A stretch of 64,000 bases of DNA. Origin: JBOGFI01 sp050743365 (GTDB lineage Bacteria; Actinomycetota; Acidimicrobiia; IMCC26256; JACDBD01). Both the position numbers and the translations under genes were made by a program. Shown here piece after piece: positions 15,299 to 24,426 of the stretch; within the stretch, counting starts at the first letter, position 1, and every line of letters starts with the position of its first letter. The DNA lies in assembly GCA_050743365.1 (NCBI GenBank), contig JBOGFI010000072.1, positions 1 through 64,000 on the forward strand. Reading direction: 5' to 3'. The notes beneath the pieces are model-generated. The model was given only the letters and a program-made list of their open reading frames with translations. It searched no databases and was not told the DNA's origin.

Positions 15299-16339
15299 TC
15301 AGCGGGTGCTGACCGGCTCCGGGGCCCGCCACTCGATTCGTTCGGGCGGGCGCGACTTGGGATTGGGCTTGGTCGCGCGTCGCCCCTTGCCGGGGCGACG
15401 GCGGGCAGGGGGCTTGCGGGCGCGCCGGCGGCGGCGCAGGCGCCGCCATATATAGACGACGAGCCCGAGGAGCAGGAGGCCCAGCGCGACCACCCATAGC
15501 GGGTGGATCACGATGACCCGCTTCGTGATGAGAATCTCGTTCGATGTCGCACCATTGGTGCCCGAGGGGTAGGAGACCCTGACCGGCACGTTCACGATGC
15601 CGATGCCCCACCTCGGCGACGCGCTGATGGGGACCGCTCGCTCCTTGCCGGCGGGGAGATAGAGCTTGGGATCGATGCGGTCCTGGTCGACCACGCCCCA
15701 GGGTGAGATCCGCTTGGTGATGTCACCCCAGAACTGCAGCGAGGAGCGCCCGATGTTCCGTACGTCGATCTCCCCGCTGGCCTGGCTGCCGAGCACGAAC
15801 GTCGGGAGGTCGAGGTCGGCCTCGAGTCGCCAATCGCGCTTGCCCGGTACGTCGATCGTGAGGAACGAGCCGATCTCGTTGATGACGCGTACCCGGCCGG
15901 GAGCGCTCACCACCGGGGTGACGAGGAAGCCGACCAGATAGACATCGGGGGCGGCGTTGTCGGGAACGCTCAGCTCGACGTCGTACTCCTGGTAGCCCTC
16001 GGCGGGAATCACCTGCACACCGCTGGGGAGCTTCACCCGTTGTTCCCACACCGGGTCGGGATGGTCGAGGATCCTGACGGCTCCGTCGTCGCCGAGCGAG
16101 ATCGCCCGCTGGTGGAACTCCACCGAGAGCTCCGCCTTTCCCCGGTTCGAGACCCGCACGAGCTGGGTGGCTGTCTCGCCCCGATTGACGATCACCGGGT
16201 CGGGCGGCACGCCCACGCTCAGGTCGCTGCCGGGCGCGGGAGGCTGCTCCTGGTCTCCGTCACCGCCGGCCGCCGCACCGGCGGGTCCGGCGACCGCGGC
16301 GGCGACCGCGATGAGCGCAGCGACGAGCCGCAGCCTCAT
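15299..16339 (-). CDS. Secreted/membrane-anchored protein with DUF916-like beta domains
   Basis: The 346-residue protein has a signal peptide (MRLRLVAALIAVAAAVAGPA...), two extracellular beta-rich domains (residues ~40-270), one C-terminal membrane helix (HPLWVVALGLLLLGLVVYIW) and a strongly basic cytoplasmic tail (RRRRRARKPPARRRPGKGRR). The first domain, with VIVNRGETATQLVRVSNRGK, is like the DUF916 family found with WxL-type surface proteins in Gram-positives. GGAGG precedes the ATG. It follows the exported protein at 16504-17472 on the same strand, and the two may act together at the cell surface. Confidence 0.75.
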   Translation of the reverse strand: MRLRLVAALIAVAAAVAGPAGAAAGGDGDQEQPPAPGSDLSVGVPPDPVIVNRGETATQLVRVSNRGKAELSVEFHQRAISLGDDGAVRILDHPDPVWEQRVKLPSGVQVIPAEGYQEYDVELSVPDNAAPDVYLVGFLVTPVVSAPGRVRVINEIGSFLTIDVPGKRDWRLEADLDLPTFVLGSQASGEIDVRNIGRSSLQFWGDITKRISPWGVVDQDRIDPKLYLPAGKERAVPISASPRWGIGIVNVPVRVSYPSGTNGATSNEILITKRVIVIHPLWVVALGLLLLGLVVYIWRRLRRRRRARKPPARRRPGKGRRATKPNPKSRPPERIEWRAPEPVSTR

Positions 16340-16425
16340 GGTGGCGCCTCCCATTCCCGGGAACTTCCTCGTCGCTTCATCGTCATGCGGCGTGCCGATC
16401 TTGACTGGACCCGAGGCACGAAGGA

Positions 16426-16463
16426 CGAGGGCACCCGCCAGGTTCCCCCGGCGGGTGCCCTCG
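16426..16463 (-). terminator. Strong hairpin after the exported-protein gene
   Basis: Perfect 14-bp arms (16426-16439 and 16450-16463, containing GGGCACCCGCC) with a 10-nt loop lie 40 bp after the stop at 16504. This is the most stable simple hairpin I see in the window. It has no T-tract. It probably terminates the exported-protein transcript before the next gene. Confidence 0.6.
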
Positions 16464-16503
16464 CCCGCTGATCTCGACCCGCTCGCGAGCCGCGACCAGA
16501 GCC

Positions 16504-17472
16504 CTAGTAGGTCGGTGTGGCGGTGTAGACGACGGTATCGGTGTAGGTGCCGGCGTCCTGGCCGTAGTCGATTTTCACCTTGTTCGTCACGGTGACGGTG
16601 TCGGCGGTCGCGCCGGTGGGTCCGGTGCGGCTGGCGATCGTCTCACCGGCCGAGGTGTATCCGGCGTACTTGCTCGAGCCCATGCTGGCGGGCAGCGTCG
16701 CCCCCGTGACGGCGAGCTCGTAGCCGAACACGTTCACCTCGGTGTCGAAGAGGTTGGCTCCCGTCTGCCCGTTGCTGGTGAACCGGGCGATGGTGTCAGT
16801 GCCCGACAGAAGCCCGGCGGCGTTGTCCTTGGCCGTGAGCGTGTAGCCGCCGGTCGCGTTGGTCAGCACCGAGAGGGCCACGGCCTTCGATGCGGTGCTC
16901 AGGGCCGCGTTGCCCGGGTCCATCAGGAACCTGAACGACGCGGTGTCGTTGGTGAACGTGAGCGACTTCGCGATCACCACCTCCACCGCCGTGTTCGTGC
17001 CGGCGATCGACACCGAGTTCGATGCCGTCGGCCCGTCGATCGTGGCCGGCACCGACGTCTTGGTCGTGACGTTCGACTGGTAGCTCCCCAGGGTCGACGT
17101 GTTCGTCAGGCCGCTGATCTCGATGAGGATCGGGGTCCCGGCCGACACCGACGCCGGCGACGTCACCGTGTAGGTGAGCGTGTTCGAGGCCAGCGCCACC
17201 GTGCCGGCACCGATCCCGTAGTTGGCCGTCACCGACGGGGTCCCGCCGGTGCCGGCAGGCACGCTCATGTCGACGGTGGCGACGGTGCCGGTGGTGGCGG
17301 TCGTGAAGTCGAACGTGTACTTCACACCGGTGGCACCCTGTTGGTTGTTGGACACCGACCACTGGACGTTGGTCAGGGCGGCAGCCGACGCCGGCACCGC
17401 CCACAGGAGCCCCGCTCCTACGACCACGACCAGTGCCAATGCCAGCTTGCGCCCGAGGCGAGTTCCCTTCAT
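16504..17472 (-). CDS. Exported surface protein, Thr/Ser/Ala-rich, WxL-like
   Basis: The 322-residue product begins MKGTRLGRKLALALVVVVGA and has a signal peptidase site after WAVPASA. The mature part is rich in Thr, Ser, Val and Gly and low in charge, with predicted beta strands throughout. It ends IDYGQDAGTYTDTVVYTATP, a tail like those of secreted WxL-type or fimbrial-like surface proteins. Cysteines are absent. An AAGGAAGG site lies about a dozen bases upstream of the ATG. Its own hairpin terminator and long leader suggest separate, possibly abundant expression. Function is unknown beyond being a likely surface component. Confidence 0.75.
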   Translation of the reverse strand: MKGTRLGRKLALALVVVVGAGLLWAVPASAAALTNVQWSVSNNQQGATGVKYTFDFTTATTGTVATVDMSVPAGTGGTPSVTANYGIGAGTVALASNTLTYTVTSPASVSAGTPILIEISGLTNTSTLGSYQSNVTTKTSVPATIDGPTASNSVSIAGTNTAVEVVIAKSLTFTNDTASFRFLMDPGNAALSTASKAVALSVLTNATGGYTLTAKDNAAGLLSGTDTIARFTSNGQTGANLFDTEVNVFGYELAVTGATLPASMGSSKYAGYTSAGETIASRTGPTGATADTVTVTNKVKIDYGQDAGTYTDTVVYTATPTY

Positions 17473-17525
17473 GACGGTGACGCTTCCTTCCTTGTGTCGA
17501 TGCCCCGACGAGCCCCTGTCATGAA

Positions 17526-17559
17526 CGCCCATCGTGGGCGCTCGACCACTATCGGTGGT
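17526..17559 (-). promoter_or_regulatory. Two tandem hairpins upstream of the exported-protein gene
   Basis: CGCCCA-TCG-TGGGCG (17526-17540) and ACCAC-TATCG-GTGGT (17545-17559) are consecutive perfect inverted repeats, 54-87 bp upstream of the start at 17472. They could be an operator pair or 5'-leader structures. I do not recognise a known riboswitch class. The rest of the 17473-17734 gap shows nothing else. Confidence 0.35.
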
Positions 17560-17734
17560 TATCGCCGGAAACTTGAGCACCCGGCGCGCCAGAGAGGCGG
17601 GACACGCGGCTCTTCTGCCCCGCAACGTCGCCGGCGGCACGGGCGGGATCGGACGGGCAGAAGCTCCTCGAGCACCGCCTCGATTCACTCGGGACCACGT
17701 GAGGCGCGTGGTGCTCTCCGGGGAGCCTCCGATC

Positions 17735-18337
17735 TCAGGCCGAGTTGGCGTCCCGTAGGAGCGAGCGTGCCAGCAGCAGGTAGAAGGCCGGGATGACGGC
17801 GAGGCCGGAGGCGAGGGCGGCCGCCCGGATGACGTTGGTCTTCGGATCGAGCACGGTGAGGCGGGCCACGTACACGACGACCAGCAGCACCGCTGCCGCT
17901 AGCGCGAGGCGGGCGGCGATGGCGGGGAGACGACCGGTTCGCAGACCCAACCACCCGAAGACGACAAAGGCGAGACCAGTGAGAACGAAGGTCGCGAACC
18001 CGCGGGGGTCGACGGCGCTCGGGCCACCCGGATCGGGCGGGTTGGCCAGCACACTGAGCTCGAAGGCGCCGTGAATGGCTGCGCCGAGCGCCCCGGCGAG
18101 ACCGGAGACGAAGCCCACGAGCGCGAACTCGGGCTCGACCCCCCGGAGCAGGTAGTAGAGCGCAGCCATGACCGGGAGCGTCACAAGGCCCCCGAGGGTC
18201 AGCGCGGTCCAGCTCACCCACTCAGCCCAGCGCTCTTCCTCCTCCACCACGACCGCGAACGCCACCGTGAACACGAAGCCGGCCAGCGCCGCGAGCACTG
18301 CGCTCCAACCTGCGAAACGCTCGAATGCCCGGGTCAT
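17735..18337 (-). CDS. Six-helix integral membrane protein, unknown function
   Basis: The 200-residue product is mostly hydrophobic, with about six membrane segments (e.g. LAALAGFVFTVAFAVVV and ALTLGGLVTLPVMAALYYLL). A short charged loop VEEEERWAEW follows the first helix. GGGAGG lies 8 bases upstream of the ATG at MTRAFERFAGW. It resembles DUF4386-type actinobacterial membrane proteins in layout, but I cannot assign a function. It is followed on the same strand by the exported-protein gene after 262 bp, so it is probably a separate unit. Confidence 0.75.
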   Translation of the reverse strand: MTRAFERFAGWSAVLAALAGFVFTVAFAVVVEEEERWAEWVSWTALTLGGLVTLPVMAALYYLLRGVEPEFALVGFVSGLAGALGAAIHGAFELSVLANPPDPGGPSAVDPRGFATFVLTGLAFVVFGWLGLRTGRLPAIAARLALAAAVLLVVVYVARLTVLDPKTNVIRAAALASGLAVIPAFYLLLARSLLRDANSA

Positions 18338-18409
18338 CGGCTCGCCTCCCACGTCGCGGACGCGGGTGGTCTAGCAGCCGTCCCCGCGTGCTGCCAGACG
18401 CCGAGCGGG

Positions 18410-18907
18410 TCAGCGAGCCTGGCTGTGGCGCACGGTCGCTCGCCGGCGAGCCCCGACCACCATCGTGGTGCCGAACGCCAGCAGCGCGAGCGCGATCCAG
18501 ACCGCGGGGGTGGTGCTGTCGGAGCCCGTGGTTGGGAGCGCACCGGCCTCCGCGGCCTGCGCGGGCGCCTGCACGGTGATCGTCGTGTTCAGCACCACGG
18601 GGGGACATGCGGCTGCCAGCGTGTAGGTGCCGGGCGCCGTGCCTACCGGGATCGTGACTTGGGCCGAGAAGCCGCCACTGGAGTCGGCGGTCGTGGTCGC
18701 GAGCGTCGTACCGCCCGGGTCGAGGGTGAAGGTCACGCTCGCGCCCGGCGCGCAGCCGGTTCCGCTGGCCGTGATCGTCTGACCAGGAGTGACGGTGGAG
18801 TCGCTGACGGTGAGCGAACCGGTCGGGGGGTACTCCTGGGCAAGCGCGGGCGCGCCCAGAAGCGACAGGAGCCCGGCGACGAGCCCGATCCTCACGAGGA
18901 ACCGCAT
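18410..18907 (-). CDS. Secreted Ig-like protein with LPxTG sorting signal
   Basis: The 165-residue protein has a signal peptide ending in APALAQE, one Ig/CnaB-like beta domain (GSLTVSDSTVTPGQTITASG ... TYTLAAACP) with two cysteines that could pair, and an Ala-rich linker. The tail is a classical cell-wall sorting signal: LPTTG, a hydrophobic stretch (WIALALLAFGTTMVV) and a positive tail (ARRRATVRHSQAR). A sortase should cut between Thr and Gly and link it to the wall. No sortase gene is in the window. GAGGAG precedes the ATG. Confidence 0.8.
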   Translation of the reverse strand: MRFLVRIGLVAGLLSLLGAPALAQEYPPTGSLTVSDSTVTPGQTITASGTGCAPGASVTFTLDPGGTTLATTTADSSGGFSAQVTIPVGTAPGTYTLAAACPPVVLNTTITVQAPAQAAEAGALPTTGSDSTTPAVWIALALLAFGTTMVVGARRRATVRHSQAR

Positions 18908-19026
18908 CCCCACTCCTCTCGTCACGCTCCGTGTCCGTCCGAGCACACTGCGTCGGAGTTACGTATTCTGGCATGGTTGTCGCCAGACGTCTACGACAAC
19001 CTCAGCCTCAAGTGCCCCACCAGCCC

Positions 19027-21900
19027 CTACGGCCCCTGGTCGAGGCGGTCCCAAAGGCTCGGATCGGCTGGCTCCAACCGCAGCCGCACCCTCGTGTGCC
19101 GGTCCAGGGTGACCCGGGCGGTGGCCCGGCGCCCGTCGGTCTCGAGCCCGACCGTCTCGGCGATGCGCCACCCCGGCGGCACCGCGACCGAGACCGTCAC
19201 CTCGTCGGGGTGGAGCGACGGCTGGCGGACCAGGTCGAGCGAGTACCAGCCGTCCGCGGTGAGCTCCACCGTGCCGGCGAGGTCGAGGGCCAGGGTGCGG
19301 GAGGTGCCGGCGGACACGCTGACGAACGACGAGAAGACGTTGCGACCCAGCTCGGTCGTGGCCTCGAGGCCGACGGGGGCTCCGTCGAGGGTGGCGGCGT
19401 CGAAGCCCGCGGGCGTGTACAGCGACACGAACGAGCGGTTCTCGCCGGCCGTGAACCGCTCGTCGTAGGGCCCGGCGACCTCCTGGGGCAGCCCCGGGAC
19501 CACCGCGGTGCTGTCGAGGGTCACCGCCAGGGTTCCCCGCACCTGCGCGTCCTCGGCCTCGGCACGCGGCGAGAGCGTCACCCGGTAGTCGAGGCGACGG
19601 CGCAGGTAGTAGTCGAGCTTGTTGCCGGCGGCGTTCTGCGTAGTCACGAGCAGCGAGTCGGACCGTACTGGCGGCACCCCGCCGGCCACGTCGAGCAGCT
19701 CGGCGAGGCCCTGCTCCTCGGGCCGCACGAACGACAAGGCGATGTGTCCCTCGTGAGCGGCCTTTCCGAGCACGCGGGCGATGTCGGCCGGCTCGCCGAG
19801 CTCGCCGTCGGTGGCGGTGTCGACCACGCGCTCTGCGACGTCGCCGAGAAAGTCCTCCCGTTGGTCCCGCTCGAAGGCGACGTAGGCGTCGCGGAGAGTC
19901 ACGTCAACGACGTTCTGCGCAGTGAGTGGTGCGTCCCAGCCTTCGACGGTCACCGGGCCTGTGAGCTCGAGGAGGGCAGCCAGCCCGACGGGGTCCACCG
20001 CGATCACGCCGTCGACCGGCTCGCCGCCCGACTGGGGGTACAGACCGGCGATCACCTGCCCGACGGTGGGGAAGTCGGGCGACATGTTGACGTTCTGCCA
20101 GGTGTTGGCGGGGTCGAAGCGCCCGTAGCGGCGCACGAAATCCTCGGGCCTGTCGATGGCCCGGCCCGGTTCGCCGCCCTCGTTGAGGACCCCGACCCGC
20201 TCGAAGTCCTCGAGGCGCACGTCGCCGTCCTCGGCGATCAGGACCCCCCAGTTGCCGATGAAGCCGCCGGTGGCGCGCGACTCGGCGCTGTTCTGCACGG
20301 CCAGGAAGTAGCGCCGGGAGCCGTTCTCGCCGCCCAGGATCGCGGGAGCGAGCCGGGCGGCGGCGGCGACCCGGTTCGCTTCTCGCTTGGCGTCGCCGAG
20401 CTCGCCCTGCAGCCGGTCGACGGTGTCGCGCACGGGCGGGAACAGGAACGGGTCGTCGATGCCCTCCACGTCGCGGGCGACGTCCGCGAGCAGCGCGGCG
20501 CCTTCCTCGAGGTCGGGGGTGAGGCGGCGCACCTCCTCGAGGGGAACCCGCCCGCCGACGACCCTGAGGCGCTCGGGGTCGACGTCGCCGGTGAGCCGGG
20601 CGCCGGCCTGGGCCAGCTCGGCGCCCGCCTCCGAGAGGTCGCGTGCCGCCTCGAGGTTGGGACCGAGGACGGGAACCGCGAGACCGGGGCGTGCCCACGG
20701 GGCATCGAGGCGGTCGTGGGCACGGCCGAACGCCGTGGCTGCCTCGGTGAACTTCGCCTCGGCGAGGGCGTCCTTGCCGTCGCGAGCCGCGGTGAGCGCG
20801 GCCTCGACCGCGGCTCGCCCGTCGTCCATGAGCCGGCGGGAGTCCATCGCGGCCAGCAGCGCCGGCGCCGCGACCACCCCCGCCGCCAGCGGCAGGCCCA
20901 GCACGACCAGCCGGGCCCGCCCGGTGAGCCCCGCCGGCGCCTCCGGATGCACGGGGGCCGAGGCGGTCACGAGGGCGAGCGCCACCACTACGCCGCCGCC
21001 GAGACCGACACCCCATCCGACGGGCAGGACCCCCCGTCCGACGAACACGGCGGCCGCCCCCAGCCCGAGCTGCACCGCCACGAGCACGAGGATGGCGGGC
21101 GTCCGCCTCAGGCCCCGGGCGACCAGGCGATGGGCGAGATGGTCCCGACCGCCATCGGTGAACCCGCCGTCGCGGCGGAGCCGGCCGAGCGTGACCGTGG
21201 CGACGTCGAGCAACGGCACCGCCGCGAGCAGCAGCGGCACGACGTAGCCGCCCGGGGCATCGATCGTAGGCCGCACCTCGATGCTGAGCGTCGCGAGCAG
21301 GTAGCCGAGGGAGAGGGCGCCGGCGTCGGCCAGGAACACCGACGCGGGCCGGACGTTGTAGGCGAGGAACCCGCAGCAGGCGCCGGCGAGCGCGGCGGCC
21401 ATCGTGGCGACCACGGTCTGGTCACCGAACCCGGCGAGCGCGAACACGCCTGCGCCCACCGCCACCGTCATCGCGGCCGCGAGCCCGTCGGTCTCGTCGA
21501 GCCCGCGCACGGCGCTCGCCAGCACCAGGACCCACAGGATGGTCACCGCGAGGTCAACGGCTTCGGCGCCGGTGGGCTCGGCCCGCACGTCGACCACCAC
21601 GGCCGCGGCGACGGCCGCGCCGGCCAGGACCGCGAGCCGCGACCACGAGGGCAGGAGGAGGTACTCGTCGAGGGCGCCGAAGAGCGTGAGCGCGGCGGCC
21701 CCGAGCGCCAGGACGCCGACCCGCACGGGAAACGCCGGGGCGAAGAGCCAGCCGGCCAGCGTTGCCGCCGTCAGCACCACTCCGCCGAGTCGCCGGATGC
21801 GCCGCCCGCGGGCCCGCCGCCCCGAGGCTCGCAGCCCCGCGGTACCGACGAGCGCGAGCAGCGCCGAGAGCGAGAACGCGAGCGCCCACCGGTTGGCCAC
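19027..21900 (-). CDS. Degenerate MraY/WecA-like membrane domain fused to a DUF4012 domain
   Basis: The 957-residue protein has two parts. Residues 1 to ~330 are a polytopic domain clearly homologous to the transferase encoded just upstream (21905-22942), sharing blocks such as [12 protein letters not shown] and GGRDHLAHRLV. It has lost key residues: the DD pair is D78-E79, the NMD motif reads ETD (136-138), FMGDAGS reads FLADAGA, and the N-terminal [12 protein letters not shown] loop is missing. Residues ~340-957 form a DUF4012 extracellular domain of actinobacterial surface proteins (e.g. RRYFLAVQNSAESRATGGF, NVNMSPDFPTVGQVI). The GTG start lies 4 bp from the upstream stop. It is probably a membrane-anchored, catalytically dead partner in glycan assembly. 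Confidence 0.8.
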   Translation of the reverse strand: MANRWALAFSLSALLALVGTAGLRASGRRARGRRIRRLGGVVLTAATLAGWLFAPAFPVRVGVLALGAAALTLFGALDEYLLLPSWSRLAVLAGAAVAAAVVVDVRAEPTGAEAVDLAVTILWVLVLASAVRGLDETDGLAAAMTVAVGAGVFALAGFGDQTVVATMAAALAGACCGFLAYNVRPASVFLADAGALSLGYLLATLSIEVRPTIDAPGGYVVPLLLAAVPLLDVATVTLGRLRRDGGFTDGGRDHLAHRLVARGLRRTPAILVLVAVQLGLGAAAVFVGRGVLPVGWGVGLGGGVVVALALVTASAPVHPEAPAGLTGRARLVVLGLPLAAGVVAAPALLAAMDSRRLMDDGRAAVEAALTAARDGKDALAEAKFTEAATAFGRAHDRLDAPWARPGLAVPVLGPNLEAARDLSEAGAELAQAGARLTGDVDPERLRVVGGRVPLEEVRRLTPDLEEGAALLADVARDVEGIDDPFLFPPVRDTVDRLQGELGDAKREANRVAAAARLAPAILGGENGSRRYFLAVQNSAESRATGGFIGNWGVLIAEDGDVRLEDFERVGVLNEGGEPGRAIDRPEDFVRRYGRFDPANTWQNVNMSPDFPTVGQVIAGLYPQSGGEPVDGVIAVDPVGLAALLELTGPVTVEGWDAPLTAQNVVDVTLRDAYVAFERDQREDFLGDVAERVVDTATDGELGEPADIARVLGKAAHEGHIALSFVRPEEQGLAELLDVAGGVPPVRSDSLLVTTQNAAGNKLDYYLRRRLDYRVTLSPRAEAEDAQVRGTLAVTLDSTAVVPGLPQEVAGPYDERFTAGENRSFVSLYTPAGFDAATLDGAPVGLEATTELGRNVFSSFVSVSAGTSRTLALDLAGTVELTADGWYSLDLVRQPSLHPDEVTVSVAVPPGWRIAETVGLETDGRRATARVTLDRHTRVRLRLEPADPSLWDRLDQGP

Positions 21901-21904
21901 GGCG

Positions 21905-22942
21905 CTACTCGCGGATCCGCAGCGGTGCCGGCACCCGGAGGCGCACGGCCGGCTCTTGGTAGACGTCGACCCGGGCGCCGAGCGCGCCGATCGCGGCGAG
22001 CACCGAGACCGCGAGCGCGAGCCCCGGCAGCGGAGCGAGCACCTGCCGGCCGACGAGCACCGCGACCGCGGTCAGGAGTGCCTGCACCCCGACCAGCGTG
22101 CCGACGGCGGCGCCGGGCGAGAGGCCCAGGGTGACGAGCCGGTGCGACAAGTGATCGGTACCCCCGACCATGATCCGCCGGCCGTGGCGCAGGCGCGCCA
22201 GCGTCACCACCGTGGTGTCGAGGACCGGGAGCGCGAGCAGCACGAGCGGCACGACCAGACTGCCCGGGGGACTGAGGCCGGGCCGCACCTCGATGGCGGC
22301 GACCGCGAGCACGAACCCGAGGAACAGCGAGCCGGCGTCGCCCATGAAGATCGACGCCGGACGCGTGTTGTGCGCGAGGAAGCCGCAGCAGGCCCCGGCG
22401 AGCGCCGCCGCGCACACACCCACGACGGGCTGGTCGGCCCCGGCCAGGAGCACGAACAGACCTCCGGCGGCGACGGCGGCGACTCCGGCGGCCAGGCCGT
22501 CCATGTTGTCGAGCAGGTTGAGGGCGTTCGTGATGCCGACGATCCAGAGGAACGTCACCGCCACGTCGAGCGCCTCGACACCGCTCGGTTGGGCGCGCAC
22601 TCCGGCACCGATGACGGCCGCCGCCGCCACCACCTGGGCGGCGAGCCGCGACCGGTGGCCGAGGATCCGGTGATCGTCGAGCAGGCCGACCACGGCCAGG
22701 AACGCGGCGGCGACGGCCGCCGCCGCCAGGCGAGTCGGCAGCCGGGGCGCGAACAGCCAGCCGGCGAAGGCCGCTCCGGCGATCGCGGCCCCTCCGAGGT
22801 ACGGCGTTGGGCGCGAATGCGCCTTGGTGGGCCCGGGAAGGTCGACGAACCCGGCGGCCAGCGCGACCCGCCGCAGGACCTCGGTTCCCACGAGAGCGAC
22901 GACCGTCGCCGTGGCGAACGCGAGCGACCAGCGGCTCGACAC
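21905..22942 (-). CDS. Polyprenyl-phosphate glycosyl-1-phosphate transferase (MraY/WecA/GT4-like family)
   Basis: The 345-residue membrane enzyme has about ten helices and intact family motifs: [12 protein letters not shown] (40-51), the Mg-binding DD pair (D89-D90), [12 protein letters not shown] (142-153), FMGDAGSLF (199-207) and the His motif [10 protein letters not shown] (260-269). Family members transfer a sugar-1-phosphate from a UDP-sugar to undecaprenyl phosphate, starting peptidoglycan, wall-polymer or exopolysaccharide synthesis. Its location beside a polysaccharide locus favours the last. GTG start. It is cotranscribed with the degenerate fused copy downstream, the product of a tandem duplication. 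Confidence 0.87.
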   Translation of the reverse strand: MSSRWSLAFATATVVALVGTEVLRRVALAAGFVDLPGPTKAHSRPTPYLGGAAIAGAAFAGWLFAPRLPTRLAAAAVAAAFLAVVGLLDDHRILGHRSRLAAQVVAAAAVIGAGVRAQPSGVEALDVAVTFLWIVGITNALNLLDNMDGLAAGVAAVAAGGLFVLLAGADQPVVGVCAAALAGACCGFLAHNTRPASIFMGDAGSLFLGFVLAVAAIEVRPGLSPPGSLVVPLVLLALPVLDTTVVTLARLRHGRRIMVGGTDHLSHRLVTLGLSPGAAVGTLVGVQALLTAVAVLVGRQVLAPLPGLALAVSVLAAIGALGARVDVYQEPAVRLRVPAPLRIRE

Positions 22943-23093
22943 GTCAGCTCAGAGACGAGTCGACCCGGGCGCCGGGGCCGCGCACAGAGGGTACGCCCCC
23001 GCAATCGCGGCGGCCTGCTCGCTCCCTGCGCATGGGTCCAAAGTGTGGCAGATGCGACCTGTCCGCGCACGGACCGTGGTCGCGCTCGCGCGC

Positions 23094-24074
23094 TCAGGCG
23101 TACTGCTGCTGGAGGCGAGCCTCGGCGATCGTCTCGTCGAGGATCTCGTCGAGCACGCGGGTGGGCCGCCAGCCGGTAAGCGCCGCGATCTTGGCGATCT
23201 CGGGCACCCGCCGGGCCATGTCCTCGAAGCCGACCTCGTAGGCCTCGTCGTAGGGGACGAGCCGGATCTTCGAGCGGCTGCCCGTGCGGCCCTTGATGCG
23301 CCGGGCGAGCTCGAGGATCGAGACCTCCTCGGTCGAGCCGACGTTGAACACGTCACCCTCGGCGGCGGGATGGTCGAGGAGGCGGAGCAGCGCGTCGACG
23401 ACGTCGATCACGTGGCAGAAGCAGCGGGTCTGCCTCCCGTCCCCGAACACGGTCATGGGCTCGCCCGCAAGCGCCTGGCGGACCAGACGGGGGATCACCA
23501 TCCCGTAGGCCGGGCTCTGACGGGGCCCGACGGTATTGAACAGCCGGGCCACCACGGTGGGAAGCCCTCGCTCCTTGTGGTAGGCGAGCCCGAGGATCTC
23601 GTCCACCGCCTTGGACGTGCTGTACGCCCAGCGGGAGACCGATGGGGACCCGAGCACCCGGTCCGAGGTCTCGGCCAAGGGCACCGCCGGGTTCCTCCCG
23701 TAGATCTCCGAGGTGCTGGCGAGCAGGATCTTTCGCCGATGCCGGTGGGCAGTGTCGAGCAGGATCTCCGAGCCCCGGACGTTCGTGACCAGCGACTTCA
23801 GCGGCTGCTCGACGATGAGCTTGACGCCCACGGCGGCGGCGAGGTGCACGACCACGTCGGCCTCGGCGACCGCCTCGTCGACCGCTTGGAAGTCGAGCAC
23901 CGACGCCTGCACGAAGCGGAAAGCAGGTGAACGGCAGGCATCCTCGAGGTTCTCGAGCCGGCCGGTGGAGAGATTGTCAAAGGCGATGACGCGGTCACCG
24001 CGCGCGAGCAGGGCGTCGGCGAGATGCGAGCCGATGAACCCCCCGCCGCCGGTGATGAGATGAGTGATCAGCAC
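23094..24074 (-). CDS. NAD-dependent nucleotide-sugar epimerase/dehydratase (extended SDR)
   Basis: The 326-residue protein starts MLITHLITGGGGFIGSHLAD (GTG start), an extended-SDR Rossmann motif. Other features are the Ser catalytic region STSEIYGRN, YSTSK (YxxxK) and the sugar-binding LFNTVGPRQS. It resembles UDP-glucose 4-epimerase and UDP-glucuronate decarboxylase relatives. The exact reaction cannot be set from sequence, but it should make an activated sugar for the polysaccharide cluster. The reading frame is open far upstream across the carbamoyltransferase fragment; the GTG is the only start that fits the fold. Confidence 0.85.
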   Translation of the reverse strand: MLITHLITGGGGFIGSHLADALLARGDRVIAFDNLSTGRLENLEDACRSPAFRFVQASVLDFQAVDEAVAEADVVVHLAAAVGVKLIVEQPLKSLVTNVRGSEILLDTAHRHRRKILLASTSEIYGRNPAVPLAETSDRVLGSPSVSRWAYSTSKAVDEILGLAYHKERGLPTVVARLFNTVGPRQSPAYGMVIPRLVRQALAGEPMTVFGDGRQTRCFCHVIDVVDALLRLLDHPAAEGDVFNVGSTEEVSILELARRIKGRTGSRSKIRLVPYDEAYEVGFEDMARRVPEIAKIAALTGWRPTRVLDEILDETIAEARLQQQYA

Positions 24075-24087
24075 GCAGCCGTCGACC

Positions 24088-24426
24088 CTACCGGACGCAG
24101 TTCCGCACAGGGCGAACCGCATGCACCTCGAACGGCCCGCGCCAGCTGGTGAACCGGCACTTGTCCGCGATCTGATCGCCCCACCGGACCACGAACTCGT
24201 GACGGTTGAGGAACTTCCAGAGTTCGGCGGTCGAGCGCCCCCCGCTGAACGAAGTGTTGAGCACCATGGGCACACCGGTGCGTCGCGCGAACGCGCGGAT
24301 GAGCGCGTGGTACCGCGGATTCTGGTCTGGGGTGACCGTTTGGAGTCGTCCAGTGCCATCCGCATGGGTGACCGCGGGAAGAACCCCAGTTGACATCGCG
24401 CAGCCGACCGCGATGACGTGCATCAT
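24088..24426 (-). pseudogene. C-terminal fragment of a second NodU/CmcH-type carbamoyltransferase
   Basis: The frame reads ...[40 protein letters not shown] and then LNTSF, closely matching the C-terminal region of the intact carbamoyltransferase at 24932-26677. After [10 protein letters not shown] it diverges into a different tail ([13 protein letters not shown]). The N-terminal ~450 residues, with the metal-binding and adenylation sites, are absent. It therefore cannot be an active enzyme. It sits in a scar with other gene fragments and is probably the remnant of a duplicated or replaced copy. Confidence 0.7.

Noticed and set aside
18931..22134. 1067-codon plus-strand open frame
   Set aside because: Antisense to the DUF4012 and transferase genes; low-complexity charged sequence, no motif.
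21404..23179. 591-codon plus-strand frame
   Set aside because: Antisense to the transferase gene, with repetitive Arg/Ala/His content.
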